Source: Pseudonocardia bannensis
GTDB taxonomy: Bacteria > Actinomycetota > Actinomycetes > Mycobacteriales > Pseudonocardiaceae
NCBI RefSeq assembly: GCF_012911875.1
Contig: NZ_JAAXKZ010000041.1
Coordinates: forward strand, 1-42,601
Length of the DNA stretch: 42,601 nt
Direction of reading: 5' to 3'
Shown one piece after another: positions 33,900 to 42,601 of this stretch. The stretch's first letter is position 1. Every line of letters begins with the position of its first letter. The position numbers and the translations under genes are program-made. The notes below the pieces were generated by a model. It saw only the letters and a list, made by a program, of their open reading frames with translations. It did no database searches and was not told the origin of the DNA.

Positions 33900-34853
33900 G
33901 AGACCTGCGCCGCCGTCACGCCAGCGGTGCAGCACCTGCACGTCGGCCGACAGCCCGCCGGTCGCCGACACCTCGCTGATGAACGACAGCATGGTGTCGC
34001 AGAACGCCTGGGTGGCCTGTGTCGGCGCCAGATCGGCACGCCGGGCCAGCGCGACGGTCCGGTACAGCGGCGGGGTGAGCACCGTCCGGCGCAGCCGGGG
34101 CCGTCCCGCGAACACCAGATCGGGCACCACCGCCATCCCGGTTCCGGCCTCGACCATGCGCAGCACCGCGTCCATCTCGCCGCCCTCGACGGCGAACTTC
34201 GGCGTCACCCCGGCGTCGGCATAGGCCTGCAGGGTGACCTCGCGCAGGTCGTAGCCCTTGCGGAACATCACCAGCGAACGCCGTGACAGTTCCGTCAGCG
34301 ACATCGAACCGCGGCTCGACGGCGGGCGTCCCGAGCGGGGGGAAGCCACCGACAGCCGCTCGCGCATCAGCGGGGTGATCTCCAGCGACGGGTCGAGACC
34401 CTCCCGTGGCACCACGAGCACGGCGACGTCGAGCTGACCGCGTGCGAGGTCGCGGGCCAGCGGCTGCGAACCGTTCTCGCTGAGCTCGAGGTGGATGTCG
34501 GGGTACTGCTCGTGGAAGACCCGGAGCACGTCGGCCACCACCCCGATGCAGAGCGAGGGTGTGGCGCCCACCCGCACCCGGCCACGGCGCAGTCCGACGA
34601 GCTCGGCCACGGCGGTGCGGGCGCTGTCCATGTCGCTGAGCATCCGGCGGGCGAGTGGGAGGACGGCCTCACCGGCGGGGGTGAGGGTCAGCTCGCCGCG
34701 GCCCCGATTCACAAGTGGCGCACCGAGTTCGTCCTCGAGCGCCTTGAGCTGTCGCGACAGTGTGGGCTGCGCGACACCCTCTTGATCGGCCGCCCGAGTG
34801 AAGCTGCGCACGTCCGCCAGCGCTACGAAGTACGCGAGCTGCTGAAGTGTCAC
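33888..34853 (-). CDS. LysR-family transcriptional regulator
   Basis: A 321-residue LysR regulator. The winged helix-turn-helix covers residues ~1-60 (LQQLAYFVALADVRSFTRAA, then VAQPTLSRQLKALEDELGAP). The ligand-binding domain covers ~90-300 (RVRVGATPSLCIGVVADVLR ... VEAGTGMAVVPDLVF). It starts at GTG 34853 with TAGGCT (minus strand, 34865-34860) six nt upstream, so it is probably leaderless. It is divergent from the first succinate dehydrogenase operon, 76 nt away, and by the usual LysR rule is the likely regulator of that operon as well as of itself. The effector may be a C4-dicarboxylate or a redox-linked metabolite; this is inference. An imperfect inverted repeat lies in the gap. Confidence 0.92.
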   Translation of the reverse strand: MTLQQLAYFVALADVRSFTRAADQEGVAQPTLSRQLKALEDELGAPLVNRGRGELTLTPAGEAVLPLARRMLSDMDSARTAVAELVGLRRGRVRVGATPSLCIGVVADVLRVFHEQYPDIHLELSENGSQPLARDLARGQLDVAVLVVPREGLDPSLEITPLMRERLSVASPRSGRPPSSRGSMSLTELSRRSLVMFRKGYDLREVTLQAYADAGVTPKFAVEGGEMDAVLRMVEAGTGMAVVPDLVFAGRPRLRRTVLTPPLYRTVALARRADLAPTQATQAFCDTMLSFISEVSATGGLSADVQVLHRWRDGGAGLARD

Positions 34854-34859
34854 CTCTAT

Positions 34860-34893
34860 AGCCTACGTGCATGGATTAGCGCGCGCTGATGCA
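34860..34893. promoter_or_regulatory. LysR/sdhC divergent control region with -10 box and candidate operator
   Basis: The minus-strand -10 box TAGGCT (34865-34860) overlaps the region of an imperfect inverted repeat. TGCAT (34868-34872) matches ATGCA (34889-34893), and inside them AGCGC pairs with GCGCT. LysR proteins bind such dyads near their own promoter. Confidence 0.4.
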
Positions 34894-34929
34894 TTGGACG
34901 GCTGATCAACCCGGTAGTGCACTGGCCGC

Positions 34930-35646
34930 GTGGTGACACAGATGGCGCGTGGAGCGCGGGCGGCCGGTACCGCACCGGCGCGACGGCGGCAGCACCTGCC
35001 GTCCGTCCAGTTGAAGTTCGTGATGGCGGTGACCGGCGCGGTCATGCTGCTGTACCTGGTGCTGCACATGATCGGGAACTTGAAGATCTTCTTCGGTGCC
35101 GAGGCCATCGACTCCTACTCGGCGTGGCTGCGCACGCTCCTGGAGCCCGCGCTGCCGCACGGCGGCATGCTGTGGATCGTCCGCGTGGTGCTGCTGGTGT
35201 CGGTGATCGCGCACATCGTCTCGGCCGTCGTCCTGGCCCGCCGCGCCCGCAAGGCCCGCCCGGTCCGCTACGCGCACCGCCAGCCGGTCCAGGGCAGTTA
35301 CGCCGCGCGCACCATGCGCTGGGGCGGCGTGATCATCGCGCTGTTCGCGGTCTACCACATCCTGGACCTGACCACCGGCACGGTGAACCCCAACGGCGTG
35401 CACGGTGCGGTCTACGACAACATCACCGCCAGCTTCGACCGCTGGTACGTGACGTTGTTCTACGCGCTGGCGGTCATCACCGTCGGCTTCCACGTCCGGC
35501 ACGGCCTGTGGAGCGGGCTGCAGACGTTCGGCCGTTCCAACGCCGCCACCCAGAACGCGCTCAAGGGCTTCGCGCTCGTCTTCGCGGTCGTGCTGACCGC
35601 CGGATTCCTGTCCGTGCCCTTCGCCGTCGTGACCGGGCTGGTGTGA
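34930..35646 (+). CDS. sdhC: Succinate dehydrogenase/fumarate reductase cytochrome b subunit (operon 1)
   Basis: Membrane anchor of a three-subunit complex II, 238 residues with five predicted helices: [78 protein letters not shown] and [20 protein letters not shown]. His residues in [25 protein letters not shown] and TVGFHVRHG are positioned to bind two b hemes, as in the single-anchor (b558) type of Corynebacterium and Bacillus. GTG 34930 gives the full form; ATG 34942 is an alternative. sdhA follows after eight nt with GAGGAG. The operon is sdhC-sdhA-sdhB, with a LysR gene divergent upstream. Confidence 0.92.
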   Translation: MVTQMARGARAAGTAPARRRQHLPSVQLKFVMAVTGAVMLLYLVLHMIGNLKIFFGAEAIDSYSAWLRTLLEPALPHGGMLWIVRVVLLVSVIAHIVSAVVLARRARKARPVRYAHRQPVQGSYAARTMRWGGVIIALFAVYHILDLTTGTVNPNGVHGAVYDNITASFDRWYVTLFYALAVITVGFHVRHGLWSGLQTFGRSNAATQNALKGFALVFAVVLTAGFLSVPFAVVTGLV

Positions 35647-35654
35647 GGAGAGAG

Positions 35655-37594
<1,940 letters not shown>

Positions 37595-37598
<4 letters not shown>

Positions 37599-38350
37599 GA
37601 CTCCATCTCAAGGTCTGGCGCCAGAGCAGCGCCGACGCCAAGGGCAAGATCGTCAACTACGACGTCGACGACGCGTCACCCGACATGTCGTTCCTCGAGT
37701 TGCTCGACGTGCTCAACGAGAAGCTCGCGTTGCAGGGCGATGACCCGGTCGCGTTCGACCACGACTGCCGCGAGGGCATCTGCGGTGCCTGCAGCATGGT
37801 CATCGACGGTCAGCCGCACGGCCCGGAGAAGGCCACCACCACCTGCCAGCTGCACCTGCGGCACTTCCGTGATGGCGACACGATCACCATCGAGCCGTTC
37901 CGCGCCGGCGCGTTCCCGGTGATCAAGGACCTGGTCGTCGACCGCAACGCCTTCGACCGGATCATCCAGGCCGGCGGTTACATCAGCGCCCCGACCGGTT
38001 CGGCCCCGGACGCGCACGCCACCCCGGTGCCCAAGGCCAACGCCGACCGCGCGTTCGCCGCCGCCGCCTGCATCGGCTGTGGCGCGTGCGTCGCGGCGTG
38101 CCCGAACGGATCGGCGTCGCTGTTCCTCGGCGCCAAGATCACCCACCTCGGGGAGCTGCCGCAGGGCCAGCCCGAGCGGCACAGCCGGGTCCGGGCGATG
38201 GTCGAAGAGCACGACGCGTCCGGTTTCGGTGGCTGCACCAACACCGGCGAGTGCGCGGTCGCCTGCCCCAAGGAGATCCCGCTCGACGTCATCTCCCAGC
38301 TCAACCGGGACTACCTCGACGCGCGGAAGGCGGGCCGCAAGGGCGCGTAG
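37595..38350 (+). CDS. sdhB: Succinate dehydrogenase/fumarate reductase iron-sulfur subunit (operon 1)
   Basis: The 251-residue electron-transfer subunit. An N-terminal plant-type ferredoxin domain binds [2Fe-2S] through [13 protein letters not shown] and a later Cys in [10 protein letters not shown]. The C-terminal part binds [4Fe-4S] and [3Fe-4S] through [40 protein letters not shown]. It starts at GTG 37595, overlapping the sdhA stop by four bases, so the two are translationally coupled. It is followed by a perfect hairpin terminator at 38381. The next gene begins a second, different complex II operon. Confidence 0.95.
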
Positions 38351-38380
38351 CCGCAGCGGCGTGACGCCGCACACGGAGGA

Positions 38381-38406
38381 GCCCGGCCCCCACCACGGGG
38401 CCGGGC
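38381..38406 (+). terminator. Terminator of the first succinate dehydrogenase operon
   Basis: GCCCGGCCCC (38381-38390) pairs perfectly with GGGGCCGGGC (38397-38406) around CACCAC, 30 nt after the sdhB stop. A smaller hairpin, GCGGCG-TGA-CGCCGC (38356-38370), precedes it. Together they separate the two operons. Confidence 0.8.
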
Positions 38407-38506
38407 ACTTCGGCGTTCCCGGAGACGGGGGGCCGGGCCGCCCGCCGGATGTGACCCCCGTCTCCAGCAGCGGTTTTGTTCCCACCCTGACCCCTCATCA
38501 CTGTGA

Positions 38507-38519
38507 CCTACGTCGTAGG
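38507..38519. promoter_or_regulatory. Candidate operator of the second complex II operon
   Basis: CCTACGTCGTAGG is a perfect 6-bp inverted repeat around a central T, inside the 274-nt inter-operon gap. TAGGCT at 38516-38521 could be the -10 box, so a protein bound here would cover the promoter. A TGTGA element is at 38502-38506 and another TGTGA is at 38525-38529. Confidence 0.45.
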
Positions 38520-38624
38520 CTCCGTGTGATCCATACGACCCGGCGTGGGGCGTACGGCTGGTCTTCCGAAGCGGGGGCCCTCCGGAGCACCGGCGTCGGC
38601 TCCACAGATGAGGACTCCCCTGAC

Positions 38625-39425
38625 GTGTCATCCACCACAGACGCGTCCGCCGGTCGGGCGCAGATCGCGGCACGGACGCTCCGCACGGATCGATGGTGGC
38701 TGCCGCCACTGCTCAACGTCGTGGGCCTCGGCGCGTGGGTTCTCTACGCCACCGTCCGGGCGTTCATGCAGGAGTGGTACTTCGTCACCGAGTACAACTA
38801 CCTGACACCGTTCTACTCACCGTGCGTCTCGGTCGGCTGCATCCCCGAGGCCGCGCACTTCGGCAGGATCCTGCCCGACGTGTGGTGGCTGCCCTACGCG
38901 GCGTTGACCCTGCCGTTCCTGCTCCTCTTCCGGCTCACCTGCTACTACTACCGCAAGGCCTACTACCGGTCCTTCTGGCTCTCGCCGCCGGCCTGCGCCG
39001 TCGCCGAGCCGCACCGCAGGTACACCGGTGAGACCCGGTTCCCGCTGCTGGGCCAGAACCTGCACCGGTACTTCTTCTACGCCGCGGTGATCATCTCGAT
39101 CATCAACACCTACGACGCGATCCTCGCGTTCCAGAAGGGTGACGGCAGCTTCGGCCTCGGGCTGGGCAACATCATCCTGCTCGGCAACGTGATCCTGCTG
39201 TGGGCGTACACCATCTCCTGCCACTCCTGCCGCAGCATCATCGGCGGGCGGCTGAACCACTTCTCGAAGCACCCGCTGCGCTACAAGGCCTGGCAGTTCG
39301 TGTCCCGGCTCAACACCAAGCACATGCAGCTTGCCTGGACCACGCTGGCCACGCTGGCCATCACCGACTTCTACGTCATGGCCGTCTCCGCGGGCTGGAT
39401 CCCCGACCTGCGCATCATCAACTGA
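38625..39425 (+). CDS. Complex II membrane subunit of the mycobacterial Sdh1 (Rv0249c) type (operon 2)
   Basis: A 266-residue membrane anchor similar to M. tuberculosis Rv0249c. Five hydrophobic helices are visible, beginning WWLPPLLNVVGLGAWVLYAT. Conserved features include SPCVSVGCIPEAAHFG on an outer loop, DVWWLPYAALTLPFLLLFRL, LTCYYYRKAYYRSFWLSPPA, GQNLHRYFFYAAVIISIINT and AYTISCHSCRSIIGGRLNHF. His and Cys in these segments are candidates for heme and quinone contacts. The single-subunit anchor, with no separate SdhD, matches the Sdh1 class. GTG 38625 is the likely start: AGGA lies ten nt upstream and homologues begin here. Longer in-frame forms run back across the terminator and are unlikely. 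Confidence 0.88.
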   Translation: MSSTTDASAGRAQIAARTLRTDRWWLPPLLNVVGLGAWVLYATVRAFMQEWYFVTEYNYLTPFYSPCVSVGCIPEAAHFGRILPDVWWLPYAALTLPFLLLFRLTCYYYRKAYYRSFWLSPPACAVAEPHRRYTGETRFPLLGQNLHRYFFYAAVIISIINTYDAILAFQKGDGSFGLGLGNIILLGNVILLWAYTISCHSCRSIIGGRLNHFSKHPLRYKAWQFVSRLNTKHMQLAWTTLATLAITDFYVMAVSAGWIPDLRIIN

Positions 39426-39438
39426 GGAGGGTGATCAC

Positions 39439-41346
39439 ATGAGCGAGATCGAGAGGCACGAGTTCGACGTCGTGGTCATCGGCGCGGGCGGGGCCGGGCT
39501 GCGCGCGGCCATCGAGGCACGCGCCCGGGGCAAGCGGACCGCGATCATCTCCAAGTCGCTGTTCGGCAAGGCGCACACGGTGATGGCCGAGGGCGGGTGC
39601 GCCGCGGCCATGGGCAACGTCAACCCGAACGACAACTGGCAGGTCCACTACCGCGACACCATGCGTGGCGGGAAGTTCCTCAACAACTGGCGGATGGCCG
39701 AGCTGCACGCCAAGGAGGCCCCGGACCGGGTCTGGGAGCTGGAGACCTACGGCGCGCTGTTCGACCGCACCGCCGACGGCAAGATCAGCCAGCGGAACTT
39801 CGGCGGGCACACCTACCCCCGGCTGGCGCACGTCGGCGACCGCACCGGCCTGGAGCTGATCCGCACCCTGCAGCAGAAGATCGTGTCGCTGCAGCAGGAG
39901 GACTTCAAGGCGACCGGCGACTACGAGTCGAACATCCGCGTCTTCCACGAGTGCACGATCACCGATCTGCACAAGACCGACGGGAAGATGTCGGGGGCGT
40001 TCGGGTACTACCGCAACACCGGCTCGTTCGTGCTGTTCAGCGCGCCGGCGGTCGTGCTGGCGACCGGCGGGATCGGCAAGTCGTACCAGGTCACGTCGAA
40101 CTCCTGGGAGTACACCGGCGACGGCCATGCGCTGGCCCTGCGCGCCGGCGCGACGCTGATCAACATGGAGTTCCTGCAGTTCCACCCGACCGGCATGGTC
40201 TGGCCGCCGTCGGTGAAGGGGATCCTGGTCACCGAGTCGGTCCGCGGTGACGGCGGGGTGCTGCGCAACTCCGAGGGCAAGCGGTTCATGTTCGACTACA
40301 TCCCGGACGTGTTCAAGGAGCAGTACGCGACCTCCGAGGAGGAGGCCGACCGCTGGTACACCGACCCGGACAACAACCGGCGCCCGCCGGAGCTGCTGCC
40401 CCGGGACGAGGTGGCCCGGGCGATCAACTCCGAGGTCAAGGCCGGCCGCGGCTCGCCCCACGGTGGGGTGTTCCTGGACATCGCCTCCCGGCTCTCGCCC
40501 GAGGAGATCCAGAAGCGACTGCCGTCGATGTACCACCAGTTCAAGGAGCTGGCCGACGTCGACATCACCAAGGAGCCGATGGAGGTCGGCCCGACCTGTC
40601 ACTACGTGATGGGCGGGGTCGAGGTCGATCCGGACAGCGGCCAGTCCACGGTGCCCGGCCTGTTCGCCGCCGGCGAGTGCTCGGGCGGGATGCACGGCTC
40701 CAACCGGCTCGGCGGCAACTCGCTGTCGGACCTGCTGGTGTTCGGCCGCCGTGCCGGGCTCGGCGCCGCGGAGTACGTCGACGCGCTCGGGGCCCGGCCG
40801 GCCGTCCACGAGACCGACGTCGAGCGGGCAGCCGAGCGGGCGTTGCTGCCGTTCAGCAGCGCCACCGACGGCGGCGAGAACCCGTTCGTCGTGCAGCTGG
40901 AGCTGCAGAAGACGATGAACGACCTGGTCGGGATCATCCGCAAGGCCGACGAGATGGAGCTCGCGCTCAAGAAGCTCGAGGACATCGCGACACGCACCCG
41001 GACGGTCAGCGTCGAGGGCCGCCGGGAGTTCAACCCCGGCTGGCACCTCGCCCTCGATCTGCGCAACATGCTGCTCGTGTCGCTGTGCGTGGCGAAGGCG
41101 GCACTGGAGCGCCAGGAGAGCCGCGGCGGGCACACCCGCGACGACTTCCCGGTGATGGACTCCGACTGGCGGCACGTACTGCTGGTCTGCTCGGCGCTCG
41201 GCGAGGACAACATCAACCTGACCCGCAAGGAGCAGGTCCCGATGCGGCCGGAGCTGTTCGACCTGTTCGAGCTCGACGAGCTGAAGAAGTACTACACCGG
41301 CGAGGAGCTCGGCGGGCACCGCGCGGACCAGGGGGAGAAGGCATGA
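39439..41346 (+). CDS. Complex II flavoprotein subunit of the Sdh1 (Rv0248c) type (operon 2)
   Basis: The 635-residue FAD-binding catalytic subunit, highly similar to M. tuberculosis Rv0248c along its whole length as I recall it. FDVVVIGAGGAGLRAAIEAR is the nucleotide-binding motif. The covalent FAD His is in KSLFGKAHTVMAEGGCAAAM. The dicarboxylate site is shown by MEFLQFHPTGMVWPPSVKGI, VTESVRGDGGVLRNSEGKRF, HYVMGGVEVDPDSGQSTVPG and HGSNRLGGNSLSDLLVFGRR. ATG 39439 has GAGGAGG eight nt upstream. The stop overlaps the next start (ATGA, 41343-41346). It is not close to the operon 1 flavoprotein, so the two are separate lineages rather than a recent duplication. Confidence 0.95.
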   Translation: MSEIERHEFDVVVIGAGGAGLRAAIEARARGKRTAIISKSLFGKAHTVMAEGGCAAAMGNVNPNDNWQVHYRDTMRGGKFLNNWRMAELHAKEAPDRVWELETYGALFDRTADGKISQRNFGGHTYPRLAHVGDRTGLELIRTLQQKIVSLQQEDFKATGDYESNIRVFHECTITDLHKTDGKMSGAFGYYRNTGSFVLFSAPAVVLATGGIGKSYQVTSNSWEYTGDGHALALRAGATLINMEFLQFHPTGMVWPPSVKGILVTESVRGDGGVLRNSEGKRFMFDYIPDVFKEQYATSEEEADRWYTDPDNNRRPPELLPRDEVARAINSEVKAGRGSPHGGVFLDIASRLSPEEIQKRLPSMYHQFKELADVDITKEPMEVGPTCHYVMGGVEVDPDSGQSTVPGLFAAGECSGGMHGSNRLGGNSLSDLLVFGRRAGLGAAEYVDALGARPAVHETDVERAAERALLPFSSATDGGENPFVVQLELQKTMNDLVGIIRKADEMELALKKLEDIATRTRTVSVEGRREFNPGWHLALDLRNMLLVSLCVAKAALERQESRGGHTRDDFPVMDSDWRHVLLVCSALGEDNINLTRKEQVPMRPELFDLFELDELKKYYTGEELGGHRADQGEKA

Positions 41347-42098
41347 GTCACTGGCAGCACTTCCGCGTGTGGCGCGGCGACTCGGAGAAGGGCGAGCTGG
41401 TCGACTACCCGGTGGAGGTGAACGAGGGCGAGGTCGTCCTCGACATCATCCACCGGCTCCAGCAGACCGAGGCGAACGACCTGGCCGTCCGGTGGAACTG
41501 CAAGGCCGGCAAGTGCGGCTCGTGCAGCGCGGAGATCAACGGCATGCCGCGGCTGATGTGCATGACCCGGATGTCGACGTTCGCCGAGGACGAGGTCATC
41601 ACGGTGACGCCGCTGCGGACGTTCCCGGTGATCCGGGACCTGGTGACGGACGTGTCGTTCAACTACACGAAGGCCCGCGAGATCCCGTCGTTCGCGCCGC
41701 CGCCCGACCTCGCCCCCGGTGAGTACCGGATGCAGCAGGTCGACGTGGAGCGGAGCCAGGAGTTCCGCAAGTGCATCGAGTGCTACCTGTGCCAGAACAC
41801 CTGCCACGTGGTCCGTGACCACGAGGAGAACAAGGAGAACTTCGCGGGTCCCCGCTACCTGATGCGGATCGCGGAGCTGGACATGCACCCGCTGGACACC
41901 GCGGACCGGCAGGAGGCGGCCCAGGAGGAGCACGGCCTGGGCTACTGCAACATCACCAAGTGCTGCACCGAGGTGTGCCCCGAGCACATCAAGATCACCG
42001 ACAACGCGCTCATCCCGCTGAAGGAGCGCGTGGTCGACCGCAAGTACGACCCACTGATCTGGCTCGGCAACAAGATCTTCAAGCGCTCCGGCGCCTGA
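41343..42098 (+). CDS. Complex II iron-sulfur subunit of the Sdh1 (Rv0247c) type (operon 2)
   Basis: A 251-residue iron-sulfur subunit similar to M. tuberculosis Rv0247c. The [2Fe-2S] ligands are in NCKAGKCGSCSAEINGMPRL with a further Cys in LMCMTRM. The [4Fe-4S] and [3Fe-4S] ligands are in RKCIECYLCQNTCHVV and GYCNITKCCTEVCPEHIKIT. ATG 41343 overlaps the flavoprotein stop by four bases, giving a tight operon of three. The segments VRWNCKAGKCGSC and EHGLGYCNITKCCTEVC separate this class from the operon 1 subunit. It is followed after 45 nt by a convergent PspA-related gene. Confidence 0.95.
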   Translation: MSHWQHFRVWRGDSEKGELVDYPVEVNEGEVVLDIIHRLQQTEANDLAVRWNCKAGKCGSCSAEINGMPRLMCMTRMSTFAEDEVITVTPLRTFPVIRDLVTDVSFNYTKAREIPSFAPPPDLAPGEYRMQQVDVERSQEFRKCIECYLCQNTCHVVRDHEENKENFAGPRYLMRIAELDMHPLDTADRQEAAQEEHGLGYCNITKCCTEVCPEHIKITDNALIPLKERVVDRKYDPLIWLGNKIFKRSGA

Positions 42099-42143
42099 GA
42101 CGAGATCCTGGGCGGCGGGTGGTGCTCCGGCAGCGCCCGTCGC

Positions 42144-42440
42144 TCAGCCGTCACCGCGCAACGAGCGGCGGATCTCCTCCAGCCGTTCCCGGCCGGCCTT
42201 CTCCCGCTCGGCCTGCTGCTCGGCCAGGGACTGCGCCTGCTGCGTCTCGTCGGCCAGTTCCGTCGCGCCGAGCGAGCGGGCGTACCGGCCCTCGATCCTT
42301 TCCCGGACGTAGTCCAGGCTCGGGACACCGGCCTCGGTGTAGTCGGGCGTGGGCGCGGCCTCCCCGCCCGGTCCATCGATGACAGGCGCGGCGTCGTCCC
42401 CGGTCGTGTTCGCCGGTTCCCGGTGCTCGGGGTCGTTCAT
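42144..42440 (-). CDS. Small acidic protein homologous to the C-terminal region of PspA
   Basis: A 98-residue protein. The first ~40 residues are disordered and acidic (DDAAPVIDGPGGEAAPTPDY). Residues ~40-97 align without a gap to the C-terminal region of PspA encoded at 7621-8448. VPSLDYVRERIEGRYARSLG corresponds to [20 protein letters not shown], and AGRERLEEIRRSLRG to [15 protein letters not shown]. By hand I count 27 identities in 57 positions, with equal spacing in between. It has none of the coiled-coil scaffold or amphipathic membrane helix of PspA, so it cannot form the polymer and might cap or bind PspA. ATG 42440 has GAGGG 6 nt upstream. It converges on the second complex II operon. 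Some databases may call it a PspA domain-containing protein. Confidence 0.8.
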   Translation of the reverse strand: MNDPEHREPANTTGDDAAPVIDGPGGEAAPTPDYTEAGVPSLDYVRERIEGRYARSLGATELADETQQAQSLAEQQAEREKAGRERLEEIRRSLRGDG

Positions 42441-42501
42441 CGCGTGCCCTCACTCCTGGATCCCTGCCGGTGGCCACCCCCACGCTACGTCTCCGCGACC
42501 C

Positions 42502-42568
42502 CCACGCGCGCGTTCCCACCGCCACGCGCGCGTTCCGACGTGCGCGTGGCCGGGCCGGGCGCGCGTGG
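42502..42568. repeat. Clustered CCACGCGC-type direct and inverted repeats at the window edge
   Basis: CCACGCGCGCGTTCC occurs at 42502-42516 and again at 42522-42536. The reverse form follows as TGCGCGTGG (42541-42549) and GCGCGCGTGG (42559-42568). The two halves can fold onto each other. No gene is visible from 42441 to the window end. Confidence 0.55.
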
Positions 42569-42601
42569 CAGGCACGGCGCGGTGCCGGGCGGGGGTGGGA
42601 G

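Overview
The window is about 42.6 kb of very GC-rich, gene-dense DNA. GTG starts are common, many stop/start codons overlap as GTGA/ATGA, and several -10 boxes of the TAnnnT type sit 6-8 nt before a start codon. This points to an actinobacterium. The gene content (DUF3046-recA-recX, ftsK-argA-rimO-pgsA-clgR-pspA, an Rv0247c-0249c-like complex II) and protein similarity suggest the Pseudonocardiaceae, probably a Pseudonocardia relative; this is inference, as no database was searched.

Layout. (1) 1-8.5 kb: the ancestral ftsK (5' truncated)/argA/rimO/pgsA/clgR/pspA neighbourhood, interleaved with a YceI-type protein, the tRNA methyltransferase trmL and an AraC regulator. Candidate ClgR sites precede both clgR and pspA. 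(2) 8.6-14.6 kb: a Nei-type DNA glycosylase, an ABC-2 exporter co-directional with a two-component system, an AIM24 protein and a lipoprotein. (3) 14.6-21.7 kb: a catabolic cassette. Acetoacetyl-CoA synthetase and a Baeyer-Villiger-type monooxygenase diverge from a nitroreductase, an acyl-CoA synthetase and a TetR regulator. Two related inverted-repeat operators lie in the divergent promoter region. (4) 22-31 kb: an Lhr helicase with a DNA-damage (RecA-NDp/PafBC-type) promoter, an MFS transporter, a tiny membrane protein, a domain-permuted family III CoA-transferase and a secreted or anchored DUF6777-like protein. (5) 31.2-33.9 kb: DUF3046, recA with two stacked damage promoters, and recX with a repetitive N-terminal extension. 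(6) 33.9-42.1 kb: a LysR regulator divergent from a three-subunit succinate dehydrogenase operon. A second operon for a different complex II type follows in tandem. (7) 42.1-42.6 kb: a 98-residue protein that is a stand-alone copy of the PspA C-terminal region, and a GC-rich repeat at the edge.

How the genes work together. Two blocks that lie close together in M. tuberculosis (ftsK...pspA and DUF3046-recA-recX) are separated here by about 23 kb carrying repair (nei, lhr), stress-sensing and ketone/acid-activating functions. The DNA-damage theme (recA, recX, lhr, nei) and the envelope/respiration theme (pspA, pgsA, complex II, PspA-like mini-protein) recur across the window. The strongest candidates for something new are the PspA C-terminal mini-protein, the periodic ARLDD repeats in RecX, the paired promoter/start-codon arrangement of recA and lhr, and a 27-codon ORF that bridges two genes by 4-nt overlaps at both ends.
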